NCBI GenBank assembly: GCA_000437275.1
Contig: FR899674.1
Span: forward strand, 29,829-41,368
Source: Clostridium sp. CAG:411
GTDB taxonomy: Bacteria > Bacillota > Clostridia > Lachnospirales > Lachnospiraceae
Direction of reading: 5' to 3'
DNA length: 11,540 nt
Translations under genes and position numbers: made by a program
In this document: positions 1 to 7,944 of the stretch, one piece after another
How the letters are laid out: each line of letters opens with the position of its first letter
Numbering within the stretch: the stretch's first letter is position 1
Notes under the pieces: model-generated
Told to the model about the DNA's origin: nothing
What the model saw: only the letters and a program-made list of their open reading frames with translations
Database searches by the model: none

Positions 1-35
1 ATTTACAGAATTTTATCACCGCTAATAAACAAAAC
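1..35. other. Left flank of the insertion sequence
   Basis: A short AT-rich flank with no recognisable gene. Before the insertion it was continuous with position 2573, so it lay just downstream of the trpS terminator. Its last eight bases (28-35) are the left copy of the target duplication. Confidence 0.6.
28..35. repeat. Target site duplication, left copy
   Basis: AACAAAAC directly abuts the left inverted repeat. The same eight bases follow the right inverted repeat at 2565-2572. Eight base pairs is the duplication length known for the IS66 family. Confidence 0.95.
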
Positions 36-67
36 GTAAGCGTCAAATAAGAAGGTGGATAGAAAAT
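36..67. repeat. IS66 left terminal inverted repeat
   Basis: Starts GTAAGCGTCAAATAAGA. It matches the reverse complement of 2533-2564 at 27 of 32 positions, with the outer 17 bases identical. The GTAAGCG tip is typical of IS66-family ends. Confidence 0.93.
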
Positions 68-98
68 CCAATTCGTTCATGAGATAATTCTAAATAAC

Positions 99-125
99 CT
101 TAAGTGTCTTAAGACTCTTAAGAGT
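99..125. repeat. Three tandem 9-bp CTTAAG repeats upstream of tnpA
   Basis: CTTAAGTGT, CTTAAGACT and CTTAAGAGT follow each other with an exact 9-base period, and a T run follows. Each unit holds the palindrome CTTAAG. The block lies between the left inverted repeat and the tnpA ribosome binding site, so it is placed to act as a transposase binding site or leader control element. That role is inference. Confidence 0.6.
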
Positions 126-146
126 TTTTAGCAAAGGAGGAGTTGG

Positions 147-518
147 ATGAATCAATTAACTATAGCTACTCATGAAGCGAAACTCGCTCTCTGGGCAGAG
201 AGAATACAGGAATGCCATGAGAGTGGAATGTCTGTCAAAGATTGGTGTCGAAGTCAAGGTATATCAGATAAAACTTATTATTATTGGTTTCGAAAACTGA
301 AGCAGGAGGAATTTGATAAACTTCCAGAAGAACAAAGAGAGAAACTTTTCCGAAAATCCAGAACTGTTTTTTCGGAAGTAAAAAAGCCCGTTTGCATATC
401 GAACAGTTCAGATACGGCCGTTTCCGTTTTCAAAAATGATTTACAAATAGATATTAAAAATCATGCAGATCCAACTACTGTTAAGATGGTCCTTGACCTT
501 CTGGGGCAGACATGCTAG
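147..518 (+). CDS. tnpA: IS66-family accessory protein TnpA
   Basis: A 123-residue protein with the N-terminal helix-turn-helix-like segment usual for IS66 TnpA: a WAERIQECHESG stretch followed by VKDWCRSQGIS and TYYYWFRKLK at about residues 17-53. It probably binds DNA and helps transposition; its exact role in IS66 elements is not settled. The start is set by a strong AAGGAGG at 134-140, seven bases or so before the ATG. The C-terminal half is more variable, as usual. Its last seven bases overlap the start of tnpB, which suggests translational coupling. Confidence 0.93.
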   Translation: MNQLTIATHEAKLALWAERIQECHESGMSVKDWCRSQGISDKTYYYWFRKLKQEEFDKLPEEQREKLFRKSRTVFSEVKKPVCISNSSDTAVSVFKNDLQIDIKNHADPTTVKMVLDLLGQTC

Positions 519-868
519 GGGATATATCCCAGGCAGAACATATCTATATCGCATGTGGATATACAGATATGAGAAAAGCAATCGATGGACTGGCTGCAAT
601 TGTTCAAAACAATTTTAAGCTGGATCCGTTTTCAAACTCTTTGTTTCTGTTCTGTGGAAGAAAAGGGAACCGATTGAAAGCCTTGTATTGGGAAGGTGAT
701 GGCTTTGTACTCCTTTATAAGCGTTTGGAAAATGGACGTTTTCAATGGCCAATGAACGAAGAACAGGTCCGCATGATAACAGACCGGGAGTTTCGGTGGC
801 TCATGGAAGGATTAGCGATCGATCAGCCGAAAGCAGTACAAAAGACAACCATAAAAAGAGCATTATAA
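512..868 (+). CDS. tnpB: IS66-family accessory protein TnpB
   Basis: A 118-residue protein of the IS66 Orf2/TnpB family, of normal length. Recognisable parts are GYTDMRKAIDGL at residues 16-27, the LFLFCGRKGNRLKALYWEGDG stretch from about 44, and the KRLENGRFQWP block near residue 75. TnpB is needed for efficient IS66 transposition, but its biochemical activity is not established. It is unrelated to the RNA-guided TnpB of IS200/IS605. The ATG overlaps the end of tnpA by seven bases and has no strong ribosome binding site of its own, which fits coupled translation. Confidence 0.95.
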   Translation: MLGDISQAEHIYIACGYTDMRKAIDGLAAIVQNNFKLDPFSNSLFLFCGRKGNRLKALYWEGDGFVLLYKRLENGRFQWPMNEEQVRMITDREFRWLMEGLAIDQPKAVQKTTIKRAL

Positions 869-890
869 AGTGCCTAAAATCCTTGATTTT

Positions 891-926
891 ACTGGATTTT
901 CTGGTACTTTTCTGGTATACTGGTAT
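891..926 (+). promoter_or_regulatory. Possible tnpC promoter with CTGG direct repeats
   Basis: The tnpB-tnpC gap contains an extended -10 box, TGGTATACT at 913-921, about 30 bases before the tnpC start. No good -35 box is seen. CTGG occurs four times (892, 901, 912 and 920), two of them within perfect direct repeats TTTTCTGGTA at 897-906 and 908-917. The promoter call rests on the extended -10 only. Confidence 0.35.
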
Positions 927-952
927 TAGTAAAAAAACGAAGGAAATATTTT

Positions 953-2494
953 ATGGGAACAAAAGAAGATCAGATAGAAGAATTATTCAAGAGAATAGAA
1001 GAATTAGAAAAGGAAAACAGCCGTCTACATGAGACGGTTGCTTTCCTAACCCATAAATTATACGGCAGTAGATCAGAGAAGACATCATCACTTCAGATTG
1101 AAGGACAGATGTCTCTTTTTGATGAAATAGAAGTTTGTGAAGACCAGACTGTAGAGGAACCCAAACTAAAAGATATTGAAGGATATCGCCGCAAGAAAGC
1201 AAAAGGACACAAGGAGCAATTACTGAAAAATCTGCCACATCATAAGAAACTTTGTACATTAACGGAGCAGGAACGTTTTTGCGAGACTTGTGGAGCACCT
1301 TTGTATTCTGTCGGGGAGGAATTCGTCAGAACAGAAGTAGAATATATACCGGCACAGATCCGAGTCATTGATTATTATCGAGAAACGTTTGAGTGTCGTG
1401 AATGTAGAAAAGCCGGCAGAGAATATATGGAGAAATCTCCCATGCCAGATGCCGTTATGCAGCATTCTCTCGCATCACCATCTACAATAAGCTGGGTCAT
1501 CCATCAAAAATTCGAATTGGCGGTTCCTTTATACCGTCAGGAAAAGGAATGGGAAATGCTTGGATTAAAACTGAGTCGGGCAACCATGGCAAACTGGATC
1601 ATGGTCAGCTTTCGCGACTGGCTTTCTCCGGTGGTAGATTTACTAAAGAAACACCTGCTGGAAGAAAGTTACCTGCACATCGATGAAACGCCTGTTCAGG
1701 TCATGAACGAAGAAGATCGTAAAAATACCACAAAATCTTATATGTGGGTATATAGTACGATCAAGGAAAGCGGTCATCCGATCCGCTACTTTGAATATCA
1801 GCCCGGGCGAAGTGGACAGTATCCGAAAGAGTTCTTAAAAGGATACAACGGTTTCATCCACACAGATGCCTATAAAGGCTATGAAGCAGTAAAAGGGATC
1901 ACCAGATGCTTTTGCTGGACACATCTGAGAAGATATTTTGTGGATGCCCTTCCAAAAGATGTGAAACAAAAAGATAACACCATTCCGGCCACTGCAATCC
2001 AGTATATCAACAAACTGTTTGAAATCGAGAACAGATTGGAAATACTGTCTGCAGAAGGTCGAAAAGAACAGCGTCTCATTCAGGAAAAGCCTGTTTTAGA
2101 TGCCTTTTGGTCGTGGGCAGAAACGGCAGCAAAAGAAATAGCTCCACGTTCGAAACTCGGTGCTGCTTTTACCTATGCATTTAATCAAAAAGAAGGACTC
2201 ATGAATTACCTGCTGGACGGAAACTGTTCCATCAGCAATAACCTTGCCGAAAATTGTATCAGACCATTTACAATCGGCAGAAAGAACTGGCTGTTTTCAG
2301 GAAGTCCGAAAGGTGCAACTGCCAGTGCCGGTATTTACACACTTGTAGAGACTGCAAAGGCAAATGGATTAGATCCAATGAAATACATCACATTTATACT
2401 GGGTGATCTTCCTGGTACGGATTATTTAAACTATCCTGAATATTTGGATGATTACCTGCCATGGGGATCAATCGTACAAAAACGATGTAAATAA
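953..2494 (+). CDS. tnpC: IS66-family DDE transposase TnpC
   Basis: The 513-residue catalytic transposase of the element. The N-terminal helix (about residues 5-38) is a leucine-zipper-like coiled coil. A zinc-finger-like domain follows, with Cys pairs at 110/113 and 148/151. The DDE catalytic core shows Asp244 in LHIDETPVQV, Asp305 in FIHTDAYKGY and Glu433 in NNLAENCIRPF, plus the family signature CWTHLRRYF at 321-329. The C-terminal segment ends with the typical YLPW motif at 501-504. All catalytic residues and domains are present and the length is normal, so the protein should be functional. AAGGA at 940-944 precedes the ATG. A hairpin with a short T run follows the stop. Confidence 0.97.
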   Translation: MGTKEDQIEELFKRIEELEKENSRLHETVAFLTHKLYGSRSEKTSSLQIEGQMSLFDEIEVCEDQTVEEPKLKDIEGYRRKKAKGHKEQLLKNLPHHKKLCTLTEQERFCETCGAPLYSVGEEFVRTEVEYIPAQIRVIDYYRETFECRECRKAGREYMEKSPMPDAVMQHSLASPSTISWVIHQKFELAVPLYRQEKEWEMLGLKLSRATMANWIMVSFRDWLSPVVDLLKKHLLEESYLHIDETPVQVMNEEDRKNTTKSYMWVYSTIKESGHPIRYFEYQPGRSGQYPKEFLKGYNGFIHTDAYKGYEAVKGITRCFCWTHLRRYFVDALPKDVKQKDNTIPATAIQYINKLFEIENRLEILSAEGRKEQRLIQEKPVLDAFWSWAETAAKEIAPRSKLGAAFTYAFNQKEGLMNYLLDGNCSISNNLAENCIRPFTIGRKNWLFSGSPKGATASAGIYTLVETAKANGLDPMKYITFILGDLPGTDYLNYPEYLDDYLPWGSIVQKRCK

Positions 2495-2496
2495 TA

Positions 2497-2537
2497 ATTG
2501 CCATCAGAGGAAGTATACTCCCTTTGGTGGCAATTTT
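2497..2537 (+). terminator. Terminator-like hairpin after tnpC
   Basis: A 14-bp stem (2497-2510 with 2521-2534, two G-T pairs) and a 10-base loop, followed by a short T run. It begins two bases after the tnpC stop. Its 3' end touches the right inverted repeat, so the element ends its own transcript inside its boundary. Confidence 0.65.
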
Positions 2538-2564
2538 AAATACACTATCTTATTTGACGCTTAC
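2533..2564. repeat. IS66 right terminal inverted repeat
   Basis: The reverse complement reads GTAAGCGTCAAATAAGA at the tip and matches the left end at 27 of 32 bases. It is followed directly by the second AACAAAAC. Confidence 0.93.
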
Positions 2565-2572
2565 AACAAAAC
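2565..2572. repeat. Target site duplication, right copy
   Basis: AACAAAAC, identical to 28-35. Read on the minus strand it is GTTTTGTT, which forms the U-rich tail of the trpS terminator. Confidence 0.95.
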
Positions 2573-2620
2573 AGGGAAGTTCCTTCACCTTATTACAGGT
2601 AAAGGACTTCCCTATTTTTT
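2565..2620 (-). terminator. trpS intrinsic terminator, probably bidirectional
   Basis: A strong stem (2573-2589 with 2598-2613, one bulge and one mismatch) with an 8-base loop, 25 bases after the trpS stop. On the minus strand the tail is GTTTTGTT, supplied by the target duplication. On the plus strand the stem is followed by six T (2615-2620), so it can also stop transcripts leaving the insertion sequence towards trpS. Confidence 0.85.
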
Positions 2621-2638
2621 ATCCTATAGCTTTTATTT

Positions 2639-3643
2639 TTATCTTATTCTTTCTGTTAAACCAAGTTTTTTCTGTACTTTACGCAATGTTTTCATAGACA
2701 CATACTGCGCCTTTTCATCATTAGCCTTAATCACACTATCAATATAGCTCTTATCTGCCTCTAATTCTTTCATACGCTCTTGTAATGGCTTTAACATAGA
2801 AACAACAGCTTCTCCTACAGCTAGTTTAAATTCACCATAACCTTTTCCATCAAACTCTTTTTGAATCTCTTCTGTTGTCTTTCCAGTTGTAGCACCATAA
2901 ATATCCATAAGATTGCAAATTCCCGGTTTATCTTCTGAATAGCAAACTTCACTTCCAGAATCCGTAACTGCTCTTTTAAATTTACGGATAATCGTATCTG
3001 GATCATCTAATAAATAGATACTTGCATTTACATTTTCATCTGACTTAGACATTTTTTTAGTCGGGTCCTGAAGGCTCATAATTCTTGCACCTTCCTTACC
3101 AAGATAACCCTCTGGGATAGTAAATACATCTCCATATATATTGTTAAATCTTGTAGCAATATCTCTTGTGATCTCTAAATGCTGCATCTGATCTGCTCCA
3201 ACAGGAACTACATCTGCCTGATATAATAAAATATCTGCTGCCATCAATACTGGATAAGTAAAAAGTCCTGCATTTATGTTATCTGCATGTTTTGCTGACT
3301 TATCCTTAAACTGTGTCATACGGCTAAGTTCTCCCATATAAGTAAAGCAATTTAACAACCATGCCAACTCAGAATGACTGGAAACATGTGACTGAAAATA
3401 GATGCAATTTTTCTCTGGATCCAACCCTGCTGCAACATATAATGTATATAACATTCTGGCTCTTTTACGAAACTCTGCTGGATTCTGTCTAACTGTCAAT
3501 GAATGTAAATCCATTACACCATAAAAGCATTCATATTCATCTGATAATGAAATCCAGTTCTTCAAAGCCCCAAGATAATTTCCTAATGTTAAATTACCAG
3601 TGGCCTGCATTCCACTATATAAAATCTTCTTATCTCCTATCAT
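2639..3643 (-). CDS. trpS: Tryptophan--tRNA ligase
   Basis: A 334-residue class I aminoacyl-tRNA synthetase that charges tRNA-Trp with tryptophan using ATP, in the cytoplasm. The HIGH-equivalent motif is TGNLTLGNYLGAL at residues 15-27; Thr in place of His is also found in other Firmicute TrpRS. The KMSKS loop is at 197-201. The PVLMAADILLYQADVVPVGADQ block (131-152) is typical of the Rossmann core. The length is normal. An AAGGAGG at 3651-3657, seven bases before the ATG, fixes the start. The leader is too short for a T-box and no T-box motif is seen. The gene has its own terminator and is probably transcribed alone or by readthrough from the acyltransferase gene. Confidence 0.98.
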   Translation of the reverse strand: MIGDKKILYSGMQATGNLTLGNYLGALKNWISLSDEYECFYGVMDLHSLTVRQNPAEFRKRARMLYTLYVAAGLDPEKNCIYFQSHVSSHSELAWLLNCFTYMGELSRMTQFKDKSAKHADNINAGLFTYPVLMAADILLYQADVVPVGADQMQHLEITRDIATRFNNIYGDVFTIPEGYLGKEGARIMSLQDPTKKMSKSDENVNASIYLLDDPDTIIRKFKRAVTDSGSEVCYSEDKPGICNLMDIYGATTGKTTEEIQKEFDGKGYGEFKLAVGEAVVSMLKPLQERMKELEADKSYIDSVIKANDEKAQYVSMKTLRKVQKKLGLTERIR

Positions 3644-3671
3644 TGATAAGCCTCCTTGTATTCACCTTTTC

Positions 3672-3704
3672 ATTATACTACATTTTACATACCTTTAAGT
3701 GTAA
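3672..3704 (-). promoter_or_regulatory. Possible trpS promoter
   Basis: On the minus strand a perfect TATAAT lies at 3672-3677, about 30 bases before the trpS start codon. The best upstream match to a -35 box is weak (TTACAC at 3699-3704, spacer too long). The rest of the 134-bp gap 3644-3777 holds only an AAGGAGG-containing nine-codon frame just after the acyltransferase stop, which is not called. Confidence 0.4.
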
Positions 3705-3777
3705 CACATCTATATAAGATTCGTCAAATTCTGTTTTATAGTTATTTATGCTAGAAGATCATTCTCCTCCTTCATAC

Positions 3778-5085
3778 TTATGAAACTCCTCTTATTTTAT
3801 GTTGCCATTTTGTAACTATATTTGTCAAACAGTTAATTACGTTAACTGCTCCTTTTTCTACAACTATCACACAAAGATTATCCAATATAAATGCCATAAA
3901 AAGCGACATTACTAATGCACATATCAGCGTTACAACAGTTCCTCCCACATATCCCCAAGAAGTTATATCAATGCCACAAAAACCATTTTTTATGTTGCGT
4001 AAAATCCACCAATGTATCAATATTATTCCATAGCTGTATTTACTTAGCAAAGAAAGAATCGGGCCTGCCTTTTTCATTTCCTTTTGTGAATTTCTTAATA
4101 TAACTGCAAAAATCCCACCTGTTAGAAGAACCATCACTGGCGAAGTATTACAACATATTTCCTTAAAATCCCAATTCTGATATATACAAAATGCAATAAA
4201 AACAGCCGAAATTCCACCAGCAATAATAATTCTAAAATCATATTTCCGACTTTCAGGTCTAGTAATCCAATACCCCAATACAGCTACTCCTATCCATCCT
4301 GACATAAAAGTATTAATAGCAATAGGGGCATAAACCAAAGGTAAAAACACATCCAAAGTCATAAAAAACAATATTACCAATGCAAATGCTGATAGTATTT
4401 TATATGGCATATGTTTAAATAAATATCTAAAGAAAGGAACAACTACATATATAGATAATATAGCATAAATTAGCCAAAAATGCGGTGCTTCAGGTGTATT
4501 CCCACTTACCAGTTTTATCAATATAAGTTTAAAAGCTTCCCATATATTTACCGGAAGACTTTTATACATACATAGATAAAAAATAAAATACACTGCTAAC
4601 GGAATTATAACTTTAATAAATCTTTTTATATAAAATTTCCCTATCGATTCATTTTTCCACTCTAACAAAAGTCCTCCGCTTAATGCTACATATATGGGAT
4701 TACAAACTAGACAAATCACATACAACCATGTATATATGAAAACTGCAACCTTATTTTCTATCAATTTTTCACTAAGTGCTAATTGTATGGCATGTGTTTC
4801 TATCACTCCTAAGCAAGCAATAAGCCTTAAAATATCATAATATCTTGAACGGCTTTTGAATACATCACTCCTTGCAAAACAACTTTTAATATATCCTTCC
4901 GTTTGAGCATTAAAAATATGTATGATAATAGCAACAGCAAATATACCTGCTAAAATTCCACTTCCTATTACGTTGTGTTGTGTAATCCAATAAATCCACA
5001 ATATAATTAAAGCTAACGTGCCAAAAAAAACACCTGTAATAACTTGCTCTTTTGTATTTTTCGATTTGTTTTCCACTGCTTTCAT
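3778..5085 (-). CDS. Membrane acyltransferase, family 3
   Basis: A 435-residue polytopic membrane protein of the acyltransferase-3 (OafA/WecH-like) family, which moves acyl groups, often acetyl, onto surface sugars or lipids. It has about ten hydrophobic segments. The family motif RYYDILRLIACLGVIETHA is at 81-99 and contains the R-X10-H pair Arg87/His98. Other family-like blocks are HFWLIYAILSIYVVVPFFR at 202-220 and SYGIILIHWWIL near 351-362. Two extra hydrophobic segments (about 15-58) precede the core. AAGAAGGG sits very close to the ATG. A TATAAT at 5107-5112 could give it a local promoter, but no fitting -35 is seen. It lies 77 bp after the secreted protein gene on the same strand. The acceptor is unknown; a cell-surface glycan is the likely choice. 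Confidence 0.88.
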   Translation of the reverse strand: MKAVENKSKNTKEQVITGVFFGTLALIILWIYWITQHNVIGSGILAGIFAVAIIIHIFNAQTEGYIKSCFARSDVFKSRSRYYDILRLIACLGVIETHAIQLALSEKLIENKVAVFIYTWLYVICLVCNPIYVALSGGLLLEWKNESIGKFYIKRFIKVIIPLAVYFIFYLCMYKSLPVNIWEAFKLILIKLVSGNTPEAPHFWLIYAILSIYVVVPFFRYLFKHMPYKILSAFALVILFFMTLDVFLPLVYAPIAINTFMSGWIGVAVLGYWITRPESRKYDFRIIIAGGISAVFIAFCIYQNWDFKEICCNTSPVMVLLTGGIFAVILRNSQKEMKKAGPILSLLSKYSYGIILIHWWILRNIKNGFCGIDITSWGYVGGTVVTLICALVMSLFMAFILDNLCVIVVEKGAVNVINCLTNIVTKWQHKIRGVS

Positions 5086-5131
5086 TACCCTTCTTTATTT
5101 ATCAATATTATATGTAAAAGTTTTATCAAGC

Positions 5132-5157
5132 TTTCTGATATTATTTTTTATCAGAAA
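5132..5157. repeat. Hairpin between secreted protein and acyltransferase genes
   Basis: A perfect 9-bp inverted repeat, TTTCTGATA with TATCAGAAA, and an 8-base loop, starting 5 bp beyond the secreted protein's stop. On the minus strand it is not followed by a T run, so it is not a standard terminator for that gene. It might slow transcription or protect the mRNA 3' end. Confidence 0.5.
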
Positions 5158-5162
5158 TTTCT

Positions 5163-7013
5163 TTAATATGCACACAAATCCCAACTTCGAAGAATTGAGA
5201 TATTACCTGCCATATCTTCTACACGTACAACAACAAATTGTTCATTACTTCCAAGTACTTTAGGATCTAGTGATAAATACGCTTCAGATGCAACAAATAC
5301 CGGTTCAGTAGTTCCATAACATTTCCTACTATACATTCCAATACCTTCAACTTGCTCCCATGCTTTTAATGCATTTGTTTCATTCCAATTATTGATATAG
5401 GTAGGATCCGAAAAACCGACTACTTGCCATGAAACAGATTTAATCCCTGCTTCAACATCCTGTACCTGAATATTGATGTAAACGCCGGGAATAGCATTTG
5501 GATTATTATATTGAATACCTGTAGGCAATATATTAAATCCATGATAATAAGTTGAAATAGGCGATGTCTCACCTGTATTAAAGGTAAGTGCTAATGCGAT
5601 TCCTGGTGGTCTATGATCCGTATGTGTTCCTATATCGGTATGTGTCTGCCCGTCTCCAGTTCCACATACTGAACAATTTAATGTATATGTCCTATCTTCT
5701 GCTGCCGTTGCCTCTGAAATTGTCTTTTCTACACTATAATCATGATTCAGTGCTGGAGTTTTATATATCTTATTAGATGTCTCATTGCATTTTTCTCTGG
5801 CACAATCTAATTGATACGTTCCTTCAGACGTGCAAGTAGGTTTTGAAATTACAGTTTTATGGGATCCTTTTTCTTCATCATAAATATGACCAAGCATTTC
5901 AATATAATCAAACCGTTCTCCGTATTCTTTTTTGCAGTATGTACAATAATGTATACTATATCCTTCTGCTATGCAAGTTGCAGCATGTACATGTGTCTCT
6001 TGCGAAACATGATTGCTAGAATCAAGTATGGTTCCTTGATATGTTTGGCTATCCTTTACTGCTTTTCCACACATACTACAAGAGTAATAGTAATTTGCTG
6101 GCGATTGACAAGTTGGCGAAGAAGCTAAAACATTATTCTTTAATTTATGATCATGCTCAAGTATATCAGAATTTGTCCATGTATCTGTTCCTGCCTGTCC
6201 ACAATATTTACATCTAGTGTAATATATCGTTCCATGCTGACATGTAGCTTTTTCCTTAACAACTCTACTATCTATATCCTTCTGATATACATGCTCAATA
6301 ATCGAAATATCTTTTGTCGAAACTACCCCACAGATTTTACATTCATACCTTATTTCTCCCTTTTCTGTACAGGTTGCTTTTTTTACAATAACTCCATCGT
6401 TCCATAAATGATCACATTCATCCTTAACATCTGGTACTATAGATGGATTACTTGTAACTGCAGGAACTTTTGTTTCTGGTACTTCAGTAACTACAGGTAT
6501 TTCCGTTTCCTGCACCTTTGCTTCTTTCACTTTAACTACACGAAATTTTTTATTACCAGCTTTATCTTTTGCCTCTATCTTATAATTTCCCGCTGTTGCT
6601 ATTGTAAATTTACTCTTTACTTTTTTCCCATTTAATAAAACCTGACTCAATTTTCTATCATCTTTTACGGTAACAATGACTTTATTTCCAACAGTTACGC
6701 ATTTTATCTGTGGCTTTGTTCCATCCACATAAAAAATAGTAGTCTTCTTTTGTCCTTTTTTATTTACCGTTTTTACTACATATTTTCCTTCATACTTTAA
6801 TTTGAATTTAAGGCTTTTTACTCCATTTTTAAGGCTCTTAGAAGAACCGTTAACGGTAAGCTTCGTAAAACCATACTTGTCCTTCATAATGTAATTTGTA
6901 TTCAATTTGACATACTTCAAAGTGCTAGCTTGTATGTTTCCATTATAATTATATAAAACACTTGACATTAGCATAATAATCACGCATATAAACGCTCTCA
7001 TTCTTCTTTTCAT
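5163..7013 (-). CDS. Secreted Ig-like protein with six Cys-rich repeats
   Basis: From the chosen ATG the product has 616 residues. Residues 1-29 form a signal peptide: KRR-rich start, hydrophobic AFICVIIMLMSSVLY, likely cleavage at IQA-S. Two small beta-sandwich-like units follow (about 33-98 and 101-163, each with a GxYxVxxxDxxGN-type end), then a Thr/Pro/Val linker (about 164-198). Six repeats of about 40-48 residues occupy 200-467, each built around ATC...YxCxxCG...H; repeat 5 has a CAREKC variant and repeat 6 lacks the first Cys. The C-terminal 145 residues resemble another Ig-like domain (VQDVEAGIKSVSW, VRVEDMAGNIS). No LPXTG sorting signal or choline-binding repeat is seen, so it is probably released or held non-covalently. 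An ATG at 7047-7049 would add 12 residues but lacks a ribosome binding site; AAGGAAGG lies 13 bases before the chosen ATG. Repeats of this kind are common in clostridial surface proteins, but the function is unknown. Confidence 0.82.
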   Translation of the reverse strand: MKRRMRAFICVIIMLMSSVLYNYNGNIQASTLKYVKLNTNYIMKDKYGFTKLTVNGSSKSLKNGVKSLKFKLKYEGKYVVKTVNKKGQKKTTIFYVDGTKPQIKCVTVGNKVIVTVKDDRKLSQVLLNGKKVKSKFTIATAGNYKIEAKDKAGNKKFRVVKVKEAKVQETEIPVVTEVPETKVPAVTSNPSIVPDVKDECDHLWNDGVIVKKATCTEKGEIRYECKICGVVSTKDISIIEHVYQKDIDSRVVKEKATCQHGTIYYTRCKYCGQAGTDTWTNSDILEHDHKLKNNVLASSPTCQSPANYYYSCSMCGKAVKDSQTYQGTILDSSNHVSQETHVHAATCIAEGYSIHYCTYCKKEYGERFDYIEMLGHIYDEEKGSHKTVISKPTCTSEGTYQLDCAREKCNETSNKIYKTPALNHDYSVEKTISEATAAEDRTYTLNCSVCGTGDGQTHTDIGTHTDHRPPGIALALTFNTGETSPISTYYHGFNILPTGIQYNNPNAIPGVYINIQVQDVEAGIKSVSWQVVGFSDPTYINNWNETNALKAWEQVEGIGMYSRKCYGTTEPVFVASEAYLSLDPKVLGSNEQFVVVRVEDMAGNISILRSWDLCAY

Positions 7014-7143
7014 ATTTTTCTTATTTCCTTCCTTATTTTGCAATTTCATATTTTACTAAACCCATTACCAATCTTTTTAATATTTTCTATTACTCTCCTA
7101 CTTATCCCTTCCGCTATAAATTTTTCAGTCTACATTGCAAAGC

Positions 7144-7926
7144 TTACTTTACACTAAATATGTAATCCCCAATTCCTAATGAATAGATATTCTGATACCC
7201 AAGTGGCTTCAACATTTTCTTAATCGTTTCAAAGTTTTCTCCACTTGTCTCAATCCAAAACACAGGTTTATCCCTTTCCACTGTTTTCATCATGCCTTTC
7301 ATAACGCCAACTTCAAAACCTTCTGTATCAATCTTTACAAATCCAACTTTATCTTTTAGTTCCAAAGAATCAATCGATAAAATAGGAATGGCACCATCAT
7401 TTGACAATTCTAAAGTAGCACCACCTATGTTATGTAAATCGTAAGAGGACAAATTTGCTTTAGCCACACTTTCTCCTACTCCATAATTGTAGGCAGTCAC
7501 CTTTTCTTCCAAATGGTTTATCTCAATGTTTTTTTCAAGAATTTTATAGGTATCTAATACTGGTTCAAATGCATACACTTTTTTACACTTACATTCATTA
7601 CTAAAAAACAACATATGATTTCCTATGTTAGACCCAATATCCAGTACAACCGTATCTTTTCCTATATAATTCTTTTTTTTCATCCTTTCTAATTCATCGA
7701 ATTCATAGTAATCATCAAACATAAAAATAGAATACTGAATCGCATCACTTTCTAAATCTTCTTCTAGTTTTAGCAATGGAAGATAAAATTTAGAATGTAC
7801 TTTTTTATTCTTAGGCTGATATATAAAGCCTTCTTTTTTTAATGTATTATATTCAGCTAGTGTCTCCTTTTTCCCTCTCGGATAAGTTAAAATAGCACCA
7901 ACCAACTGAAACGCTGACTTTATCAA
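7144..7926 (-). CDS. FkbM-family SAM-dependent methyltransferase
   Basis: A 260-residue class I methyltransferase of the FkbM family, which O-methylates sugars or polyketides using S-adenosylmethionine. The SAM-binding motif VVLDIGSNIGNH is at residues 93-104, the acidic AFEP motif at 119-122, and the family block VKIDTEGFEVGVMKG at 197-211. The catalytic domain is complete. The start used here is TTG with a weak AAGAGAG just before it. The same frame is open further upstream to an ATG at 8016, broken only by a TGA at 7945-7947, so the native protein may have been about 30 residues longer. Surface glycan methylation is the likely role, given the acyltransferase and secreted protein downstream. 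Confidence 0.88.
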   Translation of the reverse strand: MIKSAFQLVGAILTYPRGKKETLAEYNTLKKEGFIYQPKNKKVHSKFYLPLLKLEEDLESDAIQYSIFMFDDYYEFDELERMKKKNYIGKDTVVLDIGSNIGNHMLFFSNECKCKKVYAFEPVLDTYKILEKNIEINHLEEKVTAYNYGVGESVAKANLSSYDLHNIGGATLELSNDGAIPILSIDSLELKDKVGFVKIDTEGFEVGVMKGMMKTVERDKPVFWIETSGENFETIKKMLKPLGYQNIYSLGIGDYIFSVK

Positions 7927-7944
7927 ATTCTCTCTTATTTTTAC

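Larger units (their letters stand above)
36..2564 (+). mobile_element. Complete IS66-family insertion sequence
   Basis: A 2529-bp element bounded by imperfect inverted repeats that start GTAAGCGTCAAATAAGA at both ends and flanked by a perfect 8-bp direct repeat. It carries the three-gene IS66 set tnpA, tnpB and tnpC on the plus strand, in the usual order and with no frameshift or internal stop. No passenger gene is present. The perfect target duplication and intact genes suggest a recent and possibly still mobile copy. It faces the minus-strand trpS gene tail to tail and sits in the U-rich tail of that gene's terminator, so it does not interrupt coding sequence on that side. Confidence 0.96.

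Noticed and set aside
36..2564. TnpB as an RNA-guided nuclease with a guide RNA
   Set aside because: The name is shared, but this 118-residue IS66 TnpB is unrelated to IS200/IS605 TnpB and lacks nuclease motifs.
3746..3775. A nine-codon minus-strand frame containing AGGAGG just after the acyltransferase stop
   Set aside because: Too short and without a ribosome binding site in the right place; the AGGAGG is inside the frame.
3644..3777. T-box leader for trpS
   Set aside because: The gap is too short and lacks the conserved T-box sequence and terminator/antiterminator pair.
7050..7130. A stop-free minus-strand frame of about 28 codons (ending in IENIKKIGNGFSKI) whose TGA overlaps the ATG at 7049
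   Set aside because: It has no usable start codon (the only ATG is followed at once by TAG), and such a length is expected by chance in AT-rich DNA.
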